Source of the DNA: Corynebacterium glucuronolyticum DSM 44120
Lineage (GTDB): Bacteria; Actinomycetota; Actinomycetes; Mycobacteriales; Mycobacteriaceae
Assembly: GCF_030440595.1 (NCBI RefSeq)
Contig: NZ_CP047452.1
Location: forward strand, 1,612,001 to 1,676,000
Reading direction: 5' to 3'
Length of the DNA: 64,000 nucleotides
The translations under genes and the position numbers were made by a program. The notes beneath the pieces were generated by a model. The model was given only the letters and a program-made list of their open reading frames with translations. It searched no databases and was not told where the DNA came from. This document shows positions 57,083 to 64,000 of this stretch, piece by piece (position 1 is the first letter of the stretch; each line of letters opens with the position of its first letter).

Positions 57083-58600
57083 CTATTGCGCCACAAATTC
57101 GCCGAGCTGGGCGGCCAGCTGCTGGGGGATGCGGGCATCAATCACGGTGCCCTGTTCCGTGTAGCTCTCGCTCAACACGGTTCCTTCCTCGTGCACGCGG
57201 GCGACCACATCACCGCGGGAGAAGGGAATGTGGAGCGTCACGTGACTGTCCAACGTGTTGAGGAAGAGCTCGATGCGACTTTCCAGCTCAGCGATGCCTT
57301 CCCCGGTGCGCGCGGAAACGAAAGCAACATCATCGAGCGCGTGGCGGAGCTCCGCCAACACGAGCGGATCCGCCTGGTCGATCTTGTTCACGACGATGAT
57401 CTCCGGAGGCGCCTCCACCCCCTCTTCCCGCACGATATCCAGGATGACTCCACGCACGGCTTCGATCTGCTTGAGCGGGAACGGATCCGACCCGTCAACG
57501 ACATGCAGGATGAGGTCGGCTCCGAGAACTTCCTCAAGGGTTGAACGAAACGCCTCCACGAGCTGCGTGGGCAGGTGGCGGACGAAACCGACGGTGTCGG
57601 AGAAGATGATCGACCGGCCGTCGACAAGCTGTGCTCGGCGCGTCGTGGGGTCGAGGGTGGCGAATAGCGCATCCTCGACCAGCACTCCGGCCCCTGTCAG
57701 CGCATTGATGAGCGAGGATTTACCGGAGTTGGTGTAACCGGCGATAGCAATCTTCGGGATCGTTGAGCCGCGGCGCCGCATTGCTTTCACGTCACGGGCT
57801 TTCTTCATCGACGCGAGTTCCTTGCGCAGCTTGGCCATCTCACTGCGCAGGCGCCGTCGGTCGGCCTCAATCTTCGTCTCGCCCGGACCACGCAGCCCCA
57901 CACCGCCATTGGACCCGGCACGGCCACCGGCCTGGCGGGACAGCGCACCGCCCCAACCGCGAACGCGCGTGATAAGGTATTCCATCTGCGCCAGAGCCAC
58001 CTGGGTTTTACCTTCGCGGGACTTGGCGTGCTGGGCGAAAATATCCAGGATGAGCATGGTGCGGTCGATGACCTTGACATCCAGGGCCTTCTCCAGAGCG
58101 ATCATCTGCCCCGGGGACAGCTCACCATCGCAGACGACGGTATCAGCCTCGTGGGCGTTGATCGCCACTTTTAGCTCGCTGACCTTGCCCTGCCCGATGT
58201 AGGTGCCTGGATCGGGCTTGTCGCGCTTTTGGTATAGCGTATCCACGACCTCTGAGCCTGCGGTCTCCGCCAGCGCTTTGAGCTCCTCCATCGCCGCGTC
58301 GATTTCCGCAGCTGTGCCCTCGGTCCACACCCCGACGAGGACGACGCGTTCGAGGCGGAGCTTTCGGTACTCCACGTCGTAGCCGTCCTCCCGCTCGGTG
58401 CGGGTCATATCGGTATGGCTCATCACGCCACGCAGGCGGGAGCGATCCTCCAGGTCAAGCTCGCCGACGGACGGCGTATGGGGGCGTGTCAGTGGCTCGG
58501 CGCTGTAGCGATCCACGGTCGTGTCCTCGTGGTCGCGGAACACGGCGCGCAGCACGGCATCGTGATCTGGGTTTTTCGTTCCAAAAGTAGAGTCAGTCAT
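57083..58600 (-). CDS. hflX: GTPase HflX
   Basis: HflX is a ribosome-binding GTPase that rescues stalled or heat-damaged ribosomes. The 505-residue protein has the N-terminal HflX domain (RLERVVLVGVWTEGTAAEID, DPGTYIGQGK), a linking helix rich in Arg and Lys, and the G domain with IAIAGYTNSGKSSLI (G1), FATLDPTTR (G2), SDTVGFV (G3), VVNKID (G4) and VSARTGEG (G5). ATG at 58600 was chosen over the frame start at 58630 because the added residues have no family match. Confidence 0.95.
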   Translation of the reverse strand: MTDSTFGTKNPDHDAVLRAVFRDHEDTTVDRYSAEPLTRPHTPSVGELDLEDRSRLRGVMSHTDMTRTEREDGYDVEYRKLRLERVVLVGVWTEGTAAEIDAAMEELKALAETAGSEVVDTLYQKRDKPDPGTYIGQGKVSELKVAINAHEADTVVCDGELSPGQMIALEKALDVKVIDRTMLILDIFAQHAKSREGKTQVALAQMEYLITRVRGWGGALSRQAGGRAGSNGGVGLRGPGETKIEADRRRLRSEMAKLRKELASMKKARDVKAMRRRGSTIPKIAIAGYTNSGKSSLINALTGAGVLVEDALFATLDPTTRRAQLVDGRSIIFSDTVGFVRHLPTQLVEAFRSTLEEVLGADLILHVVDGSDPFPLKQIEAVRGVILDIVREEGVEAPPEIIVVNKIDQADPLVLAELRHALDDVAFVSARTGEGIAELESRIELFLNTLDSHVTLHIPFSRGDVVARVHEEGTVLSESYTEQGTVIDARIPQQLAAQLGEFVAQ

Positions 58601-58689
58601 TGCGCCCCATTGTTGCACATGACCTTGCAATTCAGTAATTTCGCGTACCGGCTATCGGCAGCGCTGCTCACGTTTGTAAGATGGTGCCC

Positions 58690-59445
58690 ATGACCTCTGA
58701 CACGACCACAGATCTCTCTTGCATCGGCCTCGACCTGGGTGATTGGCCCAAGACGGTAGAAGCCGCGATCAACAGCGGCACGCTTGCCGTTGTCGGCGAG
58801 ACCAATGGGGGCCAGTTGGTGCAGTTCAACGACCCGTCTGGTGCACGCATCTCGATCCTCACGTCAGAGCCGTACGCCGTGTTCAGTGGATTTACGGGAT
58901 CGACCGTGGTCACCGCGCACGTCACGATGGTGAATGACGTGCTTGCTCTCCTCGACGTTGTCAACGATGCGGGCTTCCACATCACCTCTTTGACGGTCAA
59001 TCTTGCGCAAGGCCCGATCCTCGTCGATTCCGAACCTTTGCAGTTCGAGGGTGTCGAGCTCACCGCGATGGCCATCGATGCGACAGTTTCTCCTGCCACG
59101 GACGTCCAGCCACGCCTCCACTCTGCCGGAGCTGAGCTTATCGACGCTGGATCCGGCGCTGCCGTCCCCGACGCCTCCGCCAGTCTTACGACTCCCGTCG
59201 TTCGCGCGGATTACCGCACGACGGAGCTCACCGGTCAGAGGTTCATCCACGCCGTCGTCCACGAACCCCTCCCCATGGACATTTGCCTCCCCGACGGCCC
59301 CACGCTGCCGGAAAAAGGCGATGTCATTAGTGGCACTGTCATGCTGACCGGATCTGTAGCCCTGCCTGCCTCTGGTGGCTGCGGTGGAGGCTGCGGGGGC
59401 GGCGGTTGCGGTTGCGGTGGCGGCAGCTGCGGCGGACACGCGTAG
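58690..59445 (+). CDS. Unrecognised protein with a Gly/Cys-rich C-terminal tail
   Basis: The 251-residue acidic protein has no signal peptide or membrane segment and no family I recognise. Residues 1-225 are rich in Thr, Val, Asp and Ala with repeated short strands such as GTLAVVGETNG, ISILTSEPYAVFSGF and NLAQGPILVDSEP, suggesting an all-beta domain. It ends in a tail of about 23 residues made almost wholly of Gly and Cys and finishing GGHA; this could bind metal or be modified. ATG at 58690 lies eight bases after a TAAGAT element, so its mRNA may be leaderless. Its neighbours are hflX (divergent) and the downstream membrane protein. Confidence 0.7.
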   Translation: MTSDTTTDLSCIGLDLGDWPKTVEAAINSGTLAVVGETNGGQLVQFNDPSGARISILTSEPYAVFSGFTGSTVVTAHVTMVNDVLALLDVVNDAGFHITSLTVNLAQGPILVDSEPLQFEGVELTAMAIDATVSPATDVQPRLHSAGAELIDAGSGAAVPDASASLTTPVVRADYRTTELTGQRFIHAVVHEPLPMDICLPDGPTLPEKGDVISGTVMLTGSVALPASGGCGGGCGGGGCGCGGGSCGGHA

Positions 59446-59489
59446 AATCGCAGACGAGCAACGGATGACGAGGGGAAAGGAGGACACCT

Positions 59490-60155
59490 ATGGCAACGGA
59501 TGAGCCGGCGTCGTACGGCACCCCCTTTTCCCAGCGACCAAGCGTGGTTTTCCCCACTGTTGTGGTTATCATTTGCTGCATTGTTTTATCGCTGTGGCTC
59601 AAGGTTCCCGGCCTCATCCTGTCCACCTTCATCCTTTTGGGCACGTTCTTCCTCGTCAACCAGGATCAAAAGTCGACGGAACGCGATGCTCTCATCATGT
59701 CCATTCGCCTGTCCAGCGAGGATATTGAAAACACCTTGGAGCAGTACTCTACGTTCCTCAACGGAACGGACACGGATGCGCTCGCGGATCGCACCCTCCA
59801 CCGCCCGGAATTGGCGAATCAGGACTCCGAAGACCCCGACATTGAAGCTTTCCACTACACCGCACGGAACTGCGAGCGCTTCCTCAACCGCCTGGATGCC
59901 AAGGTGGGTGCGGAAACGTCCCTCGATGAGCTGCGCCGAATCCTCACCGCAACCGACGAGCGCGCCGCCCAGCTAGAGGAACAGTGGCGGGCTGCCCGTC
60001 GCGCGGCCTTACGGCTCGGAACGACATCGTCATTCACGGAGTCATCCCCCAGCAGTGACCCGCTCACCGCGTGGAACAAGGCGGGGATCAATACCTCAGG
60101 CGGGGGAAGCTGGAATCAAAAATGGTTCCGGCGCAAGCCCAAGCGGGCTGACTAA
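59490..60155 (+). CDS. Unknown membrane protein upstream of dapF
   Basis: The 221-residue protein has two adjacent membrane segments near its N-terminus (FPTVVVIICCIVLSLWL and GLILSTFILLGTFFLV). A soluble, mostly helical remainder follows with DEDPDIEAFHYTARN-like acidic stretches and a basic C-terminus. ATG at 59490 has an excellent GGAAAGGAGG. I do not recognise a domain. The stop overlaps the end of dapF on the opposite strand by four bases. Confidence 0.75.
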   Translation: MATDEPASYGTPFSQRPSVVFPTVVVIICCIVLSLWLKVPGLILSTFILLGTFFLVNQDQKSTERDALIMSIRLSSEDIENTLEQYSTFLNGTDTDALADRTLHRPELANQDSEDPDIEAFHYTARNCERFLNRLDAKVGAETSLDELRRILTATDERAAQLEEQWRAARRAALRLGTTSSFTESSPSSDPLTAWNKAGINTSGGGSWNQKWFRRKPKRAD

Positions 60156-60988
60156 ACCTGCACGCGAAAGACGATCTCCGAGGGGCCCCGTAGGGCCGCT
60201 TTTCCGTCTTTCACCGTCACCTGAACTGTGCCCCCCAGGACATGGACGGCGACCGTACCATCAGCTAACTCCGCGTCGGCAAGAGCAGCCACAGCAGTAG
60301 CAACCGTACCGGTACCACAGGAGCGAGTCTCGCCTACCCCACGTTCATTGACCCGCATGTACACAGCACCGTCGACAAGCTCCGTCGCGATCTCAACGTT
60401 GACCCCTGCGGGGAAGAACTCCGTATCCACCGCGAACCCATCCTGGATCGGGAGAGCCTCCAGCTGGTCCTTCGTCAGCGTCGGGATGATACATGCCAAG
60501 TGCGGGTTCCCCACATCGACGCCGAGCCCGGCAAACGTTGTCTGGCCCAGCACACAGGTGGACACACCGGTGACAGAGGCTTCCCCCATTTCCACAGACA
60601 CATCTGCAGTTCGTTCATCTGCAGCGTGCACCGTCACGTGCTTATCCCCCGCACGCGTACCCACAAGGAAATCCTTTTCTTTTTCCAGGCCAGAGACCAC
60701 AAGATAGTGTGCAAAGACACGCATGCCGTTTCCGCACATCTCCGCTACCGAACCATCGGCGTTGCGGTAGTCCATAAACCAGTCCGCTGCCGAGCTCGCA
60801 TTAATATCGCGGGCGCGAACAACCCGCAGCAGCCCGTCGGCACCAATTCCGGCATGGCGATCACACAGCGCGGCAACCTCCTCGGGCGTGGGGGCTAGGC
60901 AATTATCAGTATCGACGAGGATGACAAAGTCATTCTCCGTCCCGTGTCCTTTAAGAACAGTCGCCTCAGCGAACCTAGAAGAAATCAT
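60152..60988 (-). CDS. dapF: Diaminopimelate epimerase
   Basis: DapF converts LL- to meso-diaminopimelate for peptidoglycan and lysine. The 278-residue protein has both catalytic cysteines, Cys85 in MCGNGMR and the second in ETRSCGTGTVA, and the start KGHGTENDFV typical of the family. ATG at 60988 overlaps the miaA stop by four bases (ATGA), so the two are co-translated; a longer frame adds 20 unsupported residues. Confidence 0.95.
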   Translation of the reverse strand: MISSRFAEATVLKGHGTENDFVILVDTDNCLAPTPEEVAALCDRHAGIGADGLLRVVRARDINASSAADWFMDYRNADGSVAEMCGNGMRVFAHYLVVSGLEKEKDFLVGTRAGDKHVTVHAADERTADVSVEMGEASVTGVSTCVLGQTTFAGLGVDVGNPHLACIIPTLTKDQLEALPIQDGFAVDTEFFPAGVNVEIATELVDGAVYMRVNERGVGETRSCGTGTVATAVAALADAELADGTVAVHVLGGTVQVTVKDGKAALRGPSEIVFRVQV

Positions 60989-61896
60989 GCACCCAAGTGT
61001 AGAGCCTCGCACACACGCTCGGCATCCACCGTCTGCGCGGGAAACCACGTAATCCGCGGATCGCGCTTAAACCAGCTGCGCTGCCTGCGCACATACCGCC
61101 GTGTTCCCGTGATGGTGCGCTCCACCGCTTCATCGGGTGACAACAGGCCCGCATCCATATCCAGCACCTGCGCGTAACCGATGGCGCGACCTGCCGTCGA
61201 CTCACGTGTGAGCCCCTGCTCAACGAGGCTGCGTGTCTCCTCTACCAGCCCAGTGGCAAACATCTGCCGGGATCGTTTCTCGATGCGCGGATTGAGCCAC
61301 TCCGTCTCCGTTGCGAGACCAACGACCCGCATGCCCCACCGGGGCGTTGCGCGCCTCGTCGGCATGCTTGCGGCGTACGGACGCCCCGTAAGCTCGATGA
61401 CCTCGAGAGCGCGGACAGTGCGCCGGAGATCGTTTTGCTCAATAATGCGGGCCGCCTCGGGATCCTGTTGGGCGAGCTCCGCGTGCAGAGCCTGCACTCC
61501 GATCTCTTCGCCCCGCTTCTCCCACCGTGAGCGGACAGCGGCATCGGTGGGAGGAAACCTCCATGCGTCGACAAGGCTCTGGTAGTACATCATCGACCCA
61601 CCGACCAGAACAGGACGGACACCGCGACCACGAAGCTCATTAATAGTTTCTTCGGCGACATACTGGTAACGCTGCACCGATGCCTCCTGAGTCACATCCC
61701 AGATATCCAACAGGTGGTGGGCGATACCGCGTCGCTCCTCAACCGGCACCTTCGCCGTGCCGATATCCATTCCCCGATACAACTGCATCGAATCCATGTT
61801 GACGACCTCCCCGCCCACCAGCTCGCACACGTCGAGCGACAGGTCCGACTTTCCCGAGGCCGTTGGGCCAACGATGGCCACTGGTTCGCAACTCAT
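60985..61896 (-). CDS. miaA: tRNA dimethylallyltransferase
   Basis: MiaA prenylates A37 of tRNAs that read UNN codons. The 303-residue protein has Walker A IVGPTASGKSDLSL, the DMAPP/tRNA motif SMQLYRGMDIGTAK, and the conserved DLRRTVRALEVIELTG and RRYVRRQRSWFKRD. ATG at 61896 gives the family start; GTG 61917 would add seven residues. TACACT at 61903-61908 on the minus strand lies seven bases upstream, so the transcript may be leaderless. Confidence 0.95.
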   Translation of the reverse strand: MSCEPVAIVGPTASGKSDLSLDVCELVGGEVVNMDSMQLYRGMDIGTAKVPVEERRGIAHHLLDIWDVTQEASVQRYQYVAEETINELRGRGVRPVLVGGSMMYYQSLVDAWRFPPTDAAVRSRWEKRGEEIGVQALHAELAQQDPEAARIIEQNDLRRTVRALEVIELTGRPYAASMPTRRATPRWGMRVVGLATETEWLNPRIEKRSRQMFATGLVEETRSLVEQGLTRESTAGRAIGYAQVLDMDAGLLSPDEAVERTITGTRRYVRRQRSWFKRDPRITWFPAQTVDAERVCEALHLGA

Positions 61897-62083
61897 ACCG
61901 ACAGTGTAGTAAGCCACGAGTTAGCGCCACGTTTCGTCTGCAATAAACCCCGGACTTTTGACACTGGAAACGGTAAACTTGGAAAAAGATAACGGGTGAT
62001 ACCACCCGGGTCGAATGTATTTGGCAGCCGTGTTGCGCGGCACTACGTAGCCGCCAGTGGCGGTAGAAGGGCATGGACACACC

Positions 62084-63490
62084 ATGACGACGCAGAACCT
62101 CAATCCCAACGACCCCCGGACCGCAGATGCCACCGCGCCCGCACCGCGTCCCACCCCGAAGCCCGGCCCACGGCCGAAACCCCGCCCCGCGCCCTCGCGT
62201 AAACCGGTAGCAACTCTTACGTCCACAGCCTCGTTCGCCCTCGTCGGTGCCCCCACCATTCCGGTCGCCTCCACAAACCCCGGTGCCTACGGTCGCGCCG
62301 ACGACAACGGCACTATCTTCCGTACCACCGCCGTCGGAGAGGTCGAAGTGGGCTCCTGGCAAGCCGGCGATCCGACCCAGGGACTCGTCCACTTCGCGCA
62401 ACGATTCGACGACCTGCGCACCGAGGTTCTCGTCCTAGGAAACCGCCTCGAAGCGCACCCCGAAGAGGCCTCCACCATCGCTAACCAAGCACGCGCCATC
62501 GCGGACCGGCTGCCCAGCGAGCAGGTCGTAGGCGACCTCGACGCCGTCAGCTCCTACCTCGATTTCCTCATCACAGCCACTGAATCCGCACACGCGGAAG
62601 CGAAAAAGGCTAAGGAAGAACGTTCAGAGAAGGCCATCGCCCGCAAAGAAGAGCTCATTGCCGAGGCCGAATCCATCGCCGCCGACTCCACCGAGTGGAA
62701 GGCCGCCGGCGACCGACTCAAGGCCATCCTCGAGGAATGGAAGACGATCCGCGGAATCGACCGCAAAACCGACGACGCTCTATGGAAGCGTTACGCCCGC
62801 GCTCGCGACTCCTTCCGTCGCCGTCGCGGAAGCCACTTCGCTGAGCTCGACCGCAACCGTGCAGCTGCCAAGAAAATCAAGGAAGAACTCGTCGAACGCG
62901 CCGAGGCGCTGCAGGATTCCACTGATTGGGGCGAAACTGCAGGCAAATACCGCGAATTGATGAAGGAATGGAAGGCCGCCGGTCGCGCGCCTCGCGATGC
63001 CGACAATAAGCTCTGGGCCCGCTTCCGCGCCGCCCAAGATGTCTTCTTTGGAAACCGCGATTCCGTCACCCGCGAACGCGACCAGGAATTCGAGGCCAAC
63101 GCTACCGCCAAGCAGACGCTCATCGACGAATACGATCCGCTGATCCAACCCGACAAGGATCTCGCCGGTGCACGCGAAAAACTCCACGAGCTACAAGACA
63201 AGTGGGAAGAAATCGGTTACGTCCCGCGCAACCGCATCCGCGAATTTGAGCAGAAGATTGCCGCCCTTGAATCCCGCGTGTCCAACGCCGCCGACGATCA
63301 GTGGCGACGCACCGACCCTGCCGCTCAGGCCCGCGCTGACCAGTTCTCGCGAAAGGTTGAAGAGCTGAACCAGCAGGCTGCCGCCGCCGAGGCCAAGGGC
63401 AAGACTGCCAAGGCTGAGGAACTGCGCGCCCAGGCAGCCCAGTGGCAGGAATGGGCCGACACAGCAAGCCACGCCGTCGAAGACCGCTAA
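62084..63490 (+). CDS. DUF349 family protein
   Basis: The 468-residue protein has a Pro/Arg/Lys-rich N-terminal stretch (residues 10-45) and then about four helical DUF349 repeats, recognisable from repeated WKAAGRAPRDADNKLW- and RIREFEQKIAALESRV-like sequences. It ends in a Lys/Ala/Gln-rich tail. DUF349 proteins are conserved in Actinobacteria next to miaA and dapF but have no agreed function. ATG at 62084 has GAAGGGC upstream; a five-codon frame starting at ATG 62073 overlaps it. Confidence 0.85.
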   Translation: MTTQNLNPNDPRTADATAPAPRPTPKPGPRPKPRPAPSRKPVATLTSTASFALVGAPTIPVASTNPGAYGRADDNGTIFRTTAVGEVEVGSWQAGDPTQGLVHFAQRFDDLRTEVLVLGNRLEAHPEEASTIANQARAIADRLPSEQVVGDLDAVSSYLDFLITATESAHAEAKKAKEERSEKAIARKEELIAEAESIAADSTEWKAAGDRLKAILEEWKTIRGIDRKTDDALWKRYARARDSFRRRRGSHFAELDRNRAAAKKIKEELVERAEALQDSTDWGETAGKYRELMKEWKAAGRAPRDADNKLWARFRAAQDVFFGNRDSVTRERDQEFEANATAKQTLIDEYDPLIQPDKDLAGAREKLHELQDKWEEIGYVPRNRIREFEQKIAALESRVSNAADDQWRRTDPAAQARADQFSRKVEELNQQAAAAEAKGKTAKAEELRAQAAQWQEWADTASHAVEDR

Positions 63491-63506
63491 GCGATTCTTG
63501 TAATTT

Positions 63507-63529
63507 CGGGGGTGGTGTACCCCCCGTTT
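63507..63529 (+). terminator. Weak terminator after the DUF349 gene
   Basis: CGGGGGT and ACCCCC(C)G form a seven-base stem with a short loop, followed by TTT. It starts 17 bases after the stop codon. Confidence 0.5.
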
Positions 63530-63569
63530 CGTGGTGCGCTGGTTTTGTGGTGCCGGTACGGTGCGGGGT

Positions 63570-64000
63570 ATGGAAACATTTCGGGGGGATTATTTACGCC
63601 TCTACGCTGATTCAATGAACACCATCCTTGGGGTGTACCAAGGCTGGTCTGTTGCAAAACTTGTTCGCGGTGGTGCCGACCCGGCACACGCCCGGGTGAT
63701 TAAGAAACTATCCGGCATCTACTTCGGCACCACCAGCGCCACCGTCAAACAAGAACGCTGCCGGGCGCGGTCTAGTGCTAACCACCACACACTGGAATCA
63801 CTGCGGGAAATCGAACGCCACGTAGCCAAACTGAAAAACAAAAACAACGCCTGGCAGCTCCGCATCGGCCTTTTGCAGCAACCCGCCGACCAGGCGGCAA
63901 TAGGCCACCGCGCCAAAGAACTGTTGGCCGCGATCAATGGCACGGGGGCGGAGAACCCGAAGAAGGCGGTGTCGACGAGGCGGGTGAAAAACTCCACCAT
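63570..64000 (+). CDS. Probable DUF222/HNH endonuclease-type protein, N-terminal part, cut off by window
   Basis: The frame starts at ATG 63570 and is still open at the window end, giving about 143 residues. It begins METFRGDYLRLYADSM and contains ARVIKKLSGIYFGTTSATVK and ANHHTLESLREIERHVAKL, which I recognise as the N-terminal part of the corynebacterial DUF222 proteins that carry a C-terminal HNH nuclease domain. That C-terminal domain would be beyond the window. Such genes occur in several copies per genome and may be mobile. The ribosome binding site is weak. Confidence 0.65.
   Translation, partial: METFRGDYLRLYADSMNTILGVYQGWSVAKLVRGGADPAHARVIKKLSGIYFGTTSATVKQERCRARSSANHHTLESLREIERHVAKLKNKNNAWQLRIGLLQQPADQAAIGHRAKELLAAINGTGAENPKKAVSTRRVKNST

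Noticed and set aside
1..64000. CRISPR arrays, tRNA, rRNA, insertion sequences, replication origin
   Set aside because: Intergenic regions were read for repeats, cloverleaf-type stems and transposase motifs; none was found.

Overview
The window comes from a high-GC Gram-positive bacterium of the Corynebacteriales, most likely Corynebacterium or a close relative. The strongest evidence is gene order. hemQ, DUF3000, rnd and dxs are followed by dut, DUF3093, DUF4193, an inositol monophosphatase, ppgK, sigA, DUF3039/DUF3099, dtd, sigB, dtxR, galE, DUF4192, PAC2, oxyR, hrpA, nrdR, lexA, sugR, fruR-fruK-fruA-ptsH, a uracil permease, hflX, dapF, miaA and a DUF349 protein, which is the order I know from Corynebacterium glutamicum. 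Individual proteins agree (SugR-like regulator, corynebacterial HPr, polyphosphate glucokinase, Lys/Ala-rich SigA N-terminus). I cannot name the species. No rRNA, tRNA, CRISPR array or insertion sequence was found.

Layout. 1-2737: hemQ (3' end cut by the window edge), a DUF3000 gene and rnd. 3389-8410: argC, argJ, argB and argD, loosely spaced behind a probable ArgR operator; this block sits between rnd and dxs, and argF/argR/argG/argH do not follow. 8609-14327: dxs, a TrmA/RumA-type RNA methyltransferase, a DUF3159 membrane protein and a DUF3710 protein, all on the minus strand. 14799-21886: dut, DUF3093, DUF4193, inositol monophosphatase, ppgK and the principal sigma factor sigA. 22181-29996: a DUF4282 membrane protein, an SF2 helicase coupled to a DUF3039 zinc-ribbon protein, DUF3099, a methyltransferase, dtd and sigB. 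30265-34190: an MFS transporter, dtxR and galE. 34191-35102 is a gene-free stretch with a very strong terminator and C-rich hairpins. 35103-43560: DUF4192, a PAC2 protein, a DUF3516 helicase with a coupled ankyrin protein, a LysE exporter and oxyR. 43710-49665: hrpA, nrdR, a small membrane protein and lexA. 50096-55690: sugR and the fructose PTS genes. 55749-63490: uracil permease, hflX, a Cys/Gly-tailed unknown protein, a membrane protein, dapF, miaA and a DUF349 protein. 63570-64000: the start of a probable DUF222/HNH-type protein.

How the genes fit together. The window is rich in global regulators: the sigma factors SigA and SigB, iron-responsive DtxR, peroxide-sensing OxyR, the SOS repressor LexA, NrdR for ribonucleotide reductase, and the sugar regulators SugR and FruR. 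Recognisable control sites include a probable ArgR operator before argC, an ECF-type (SigH/SigE-like) promoter before sigB, a LexA box before lexA, and near-consensus GlxR/CRP palindromes before oxyR and sigA. The fructose cluster encodes EIIABC, HPr and 1-phosphofructokinase, but ptsI (Enzyme I), which lies between sugR and fruR in C. glutamicum, is not there. Many gaps between genes are 300-900 bp, which is loose for this group, and several hold hairpins or possible small transcripts.
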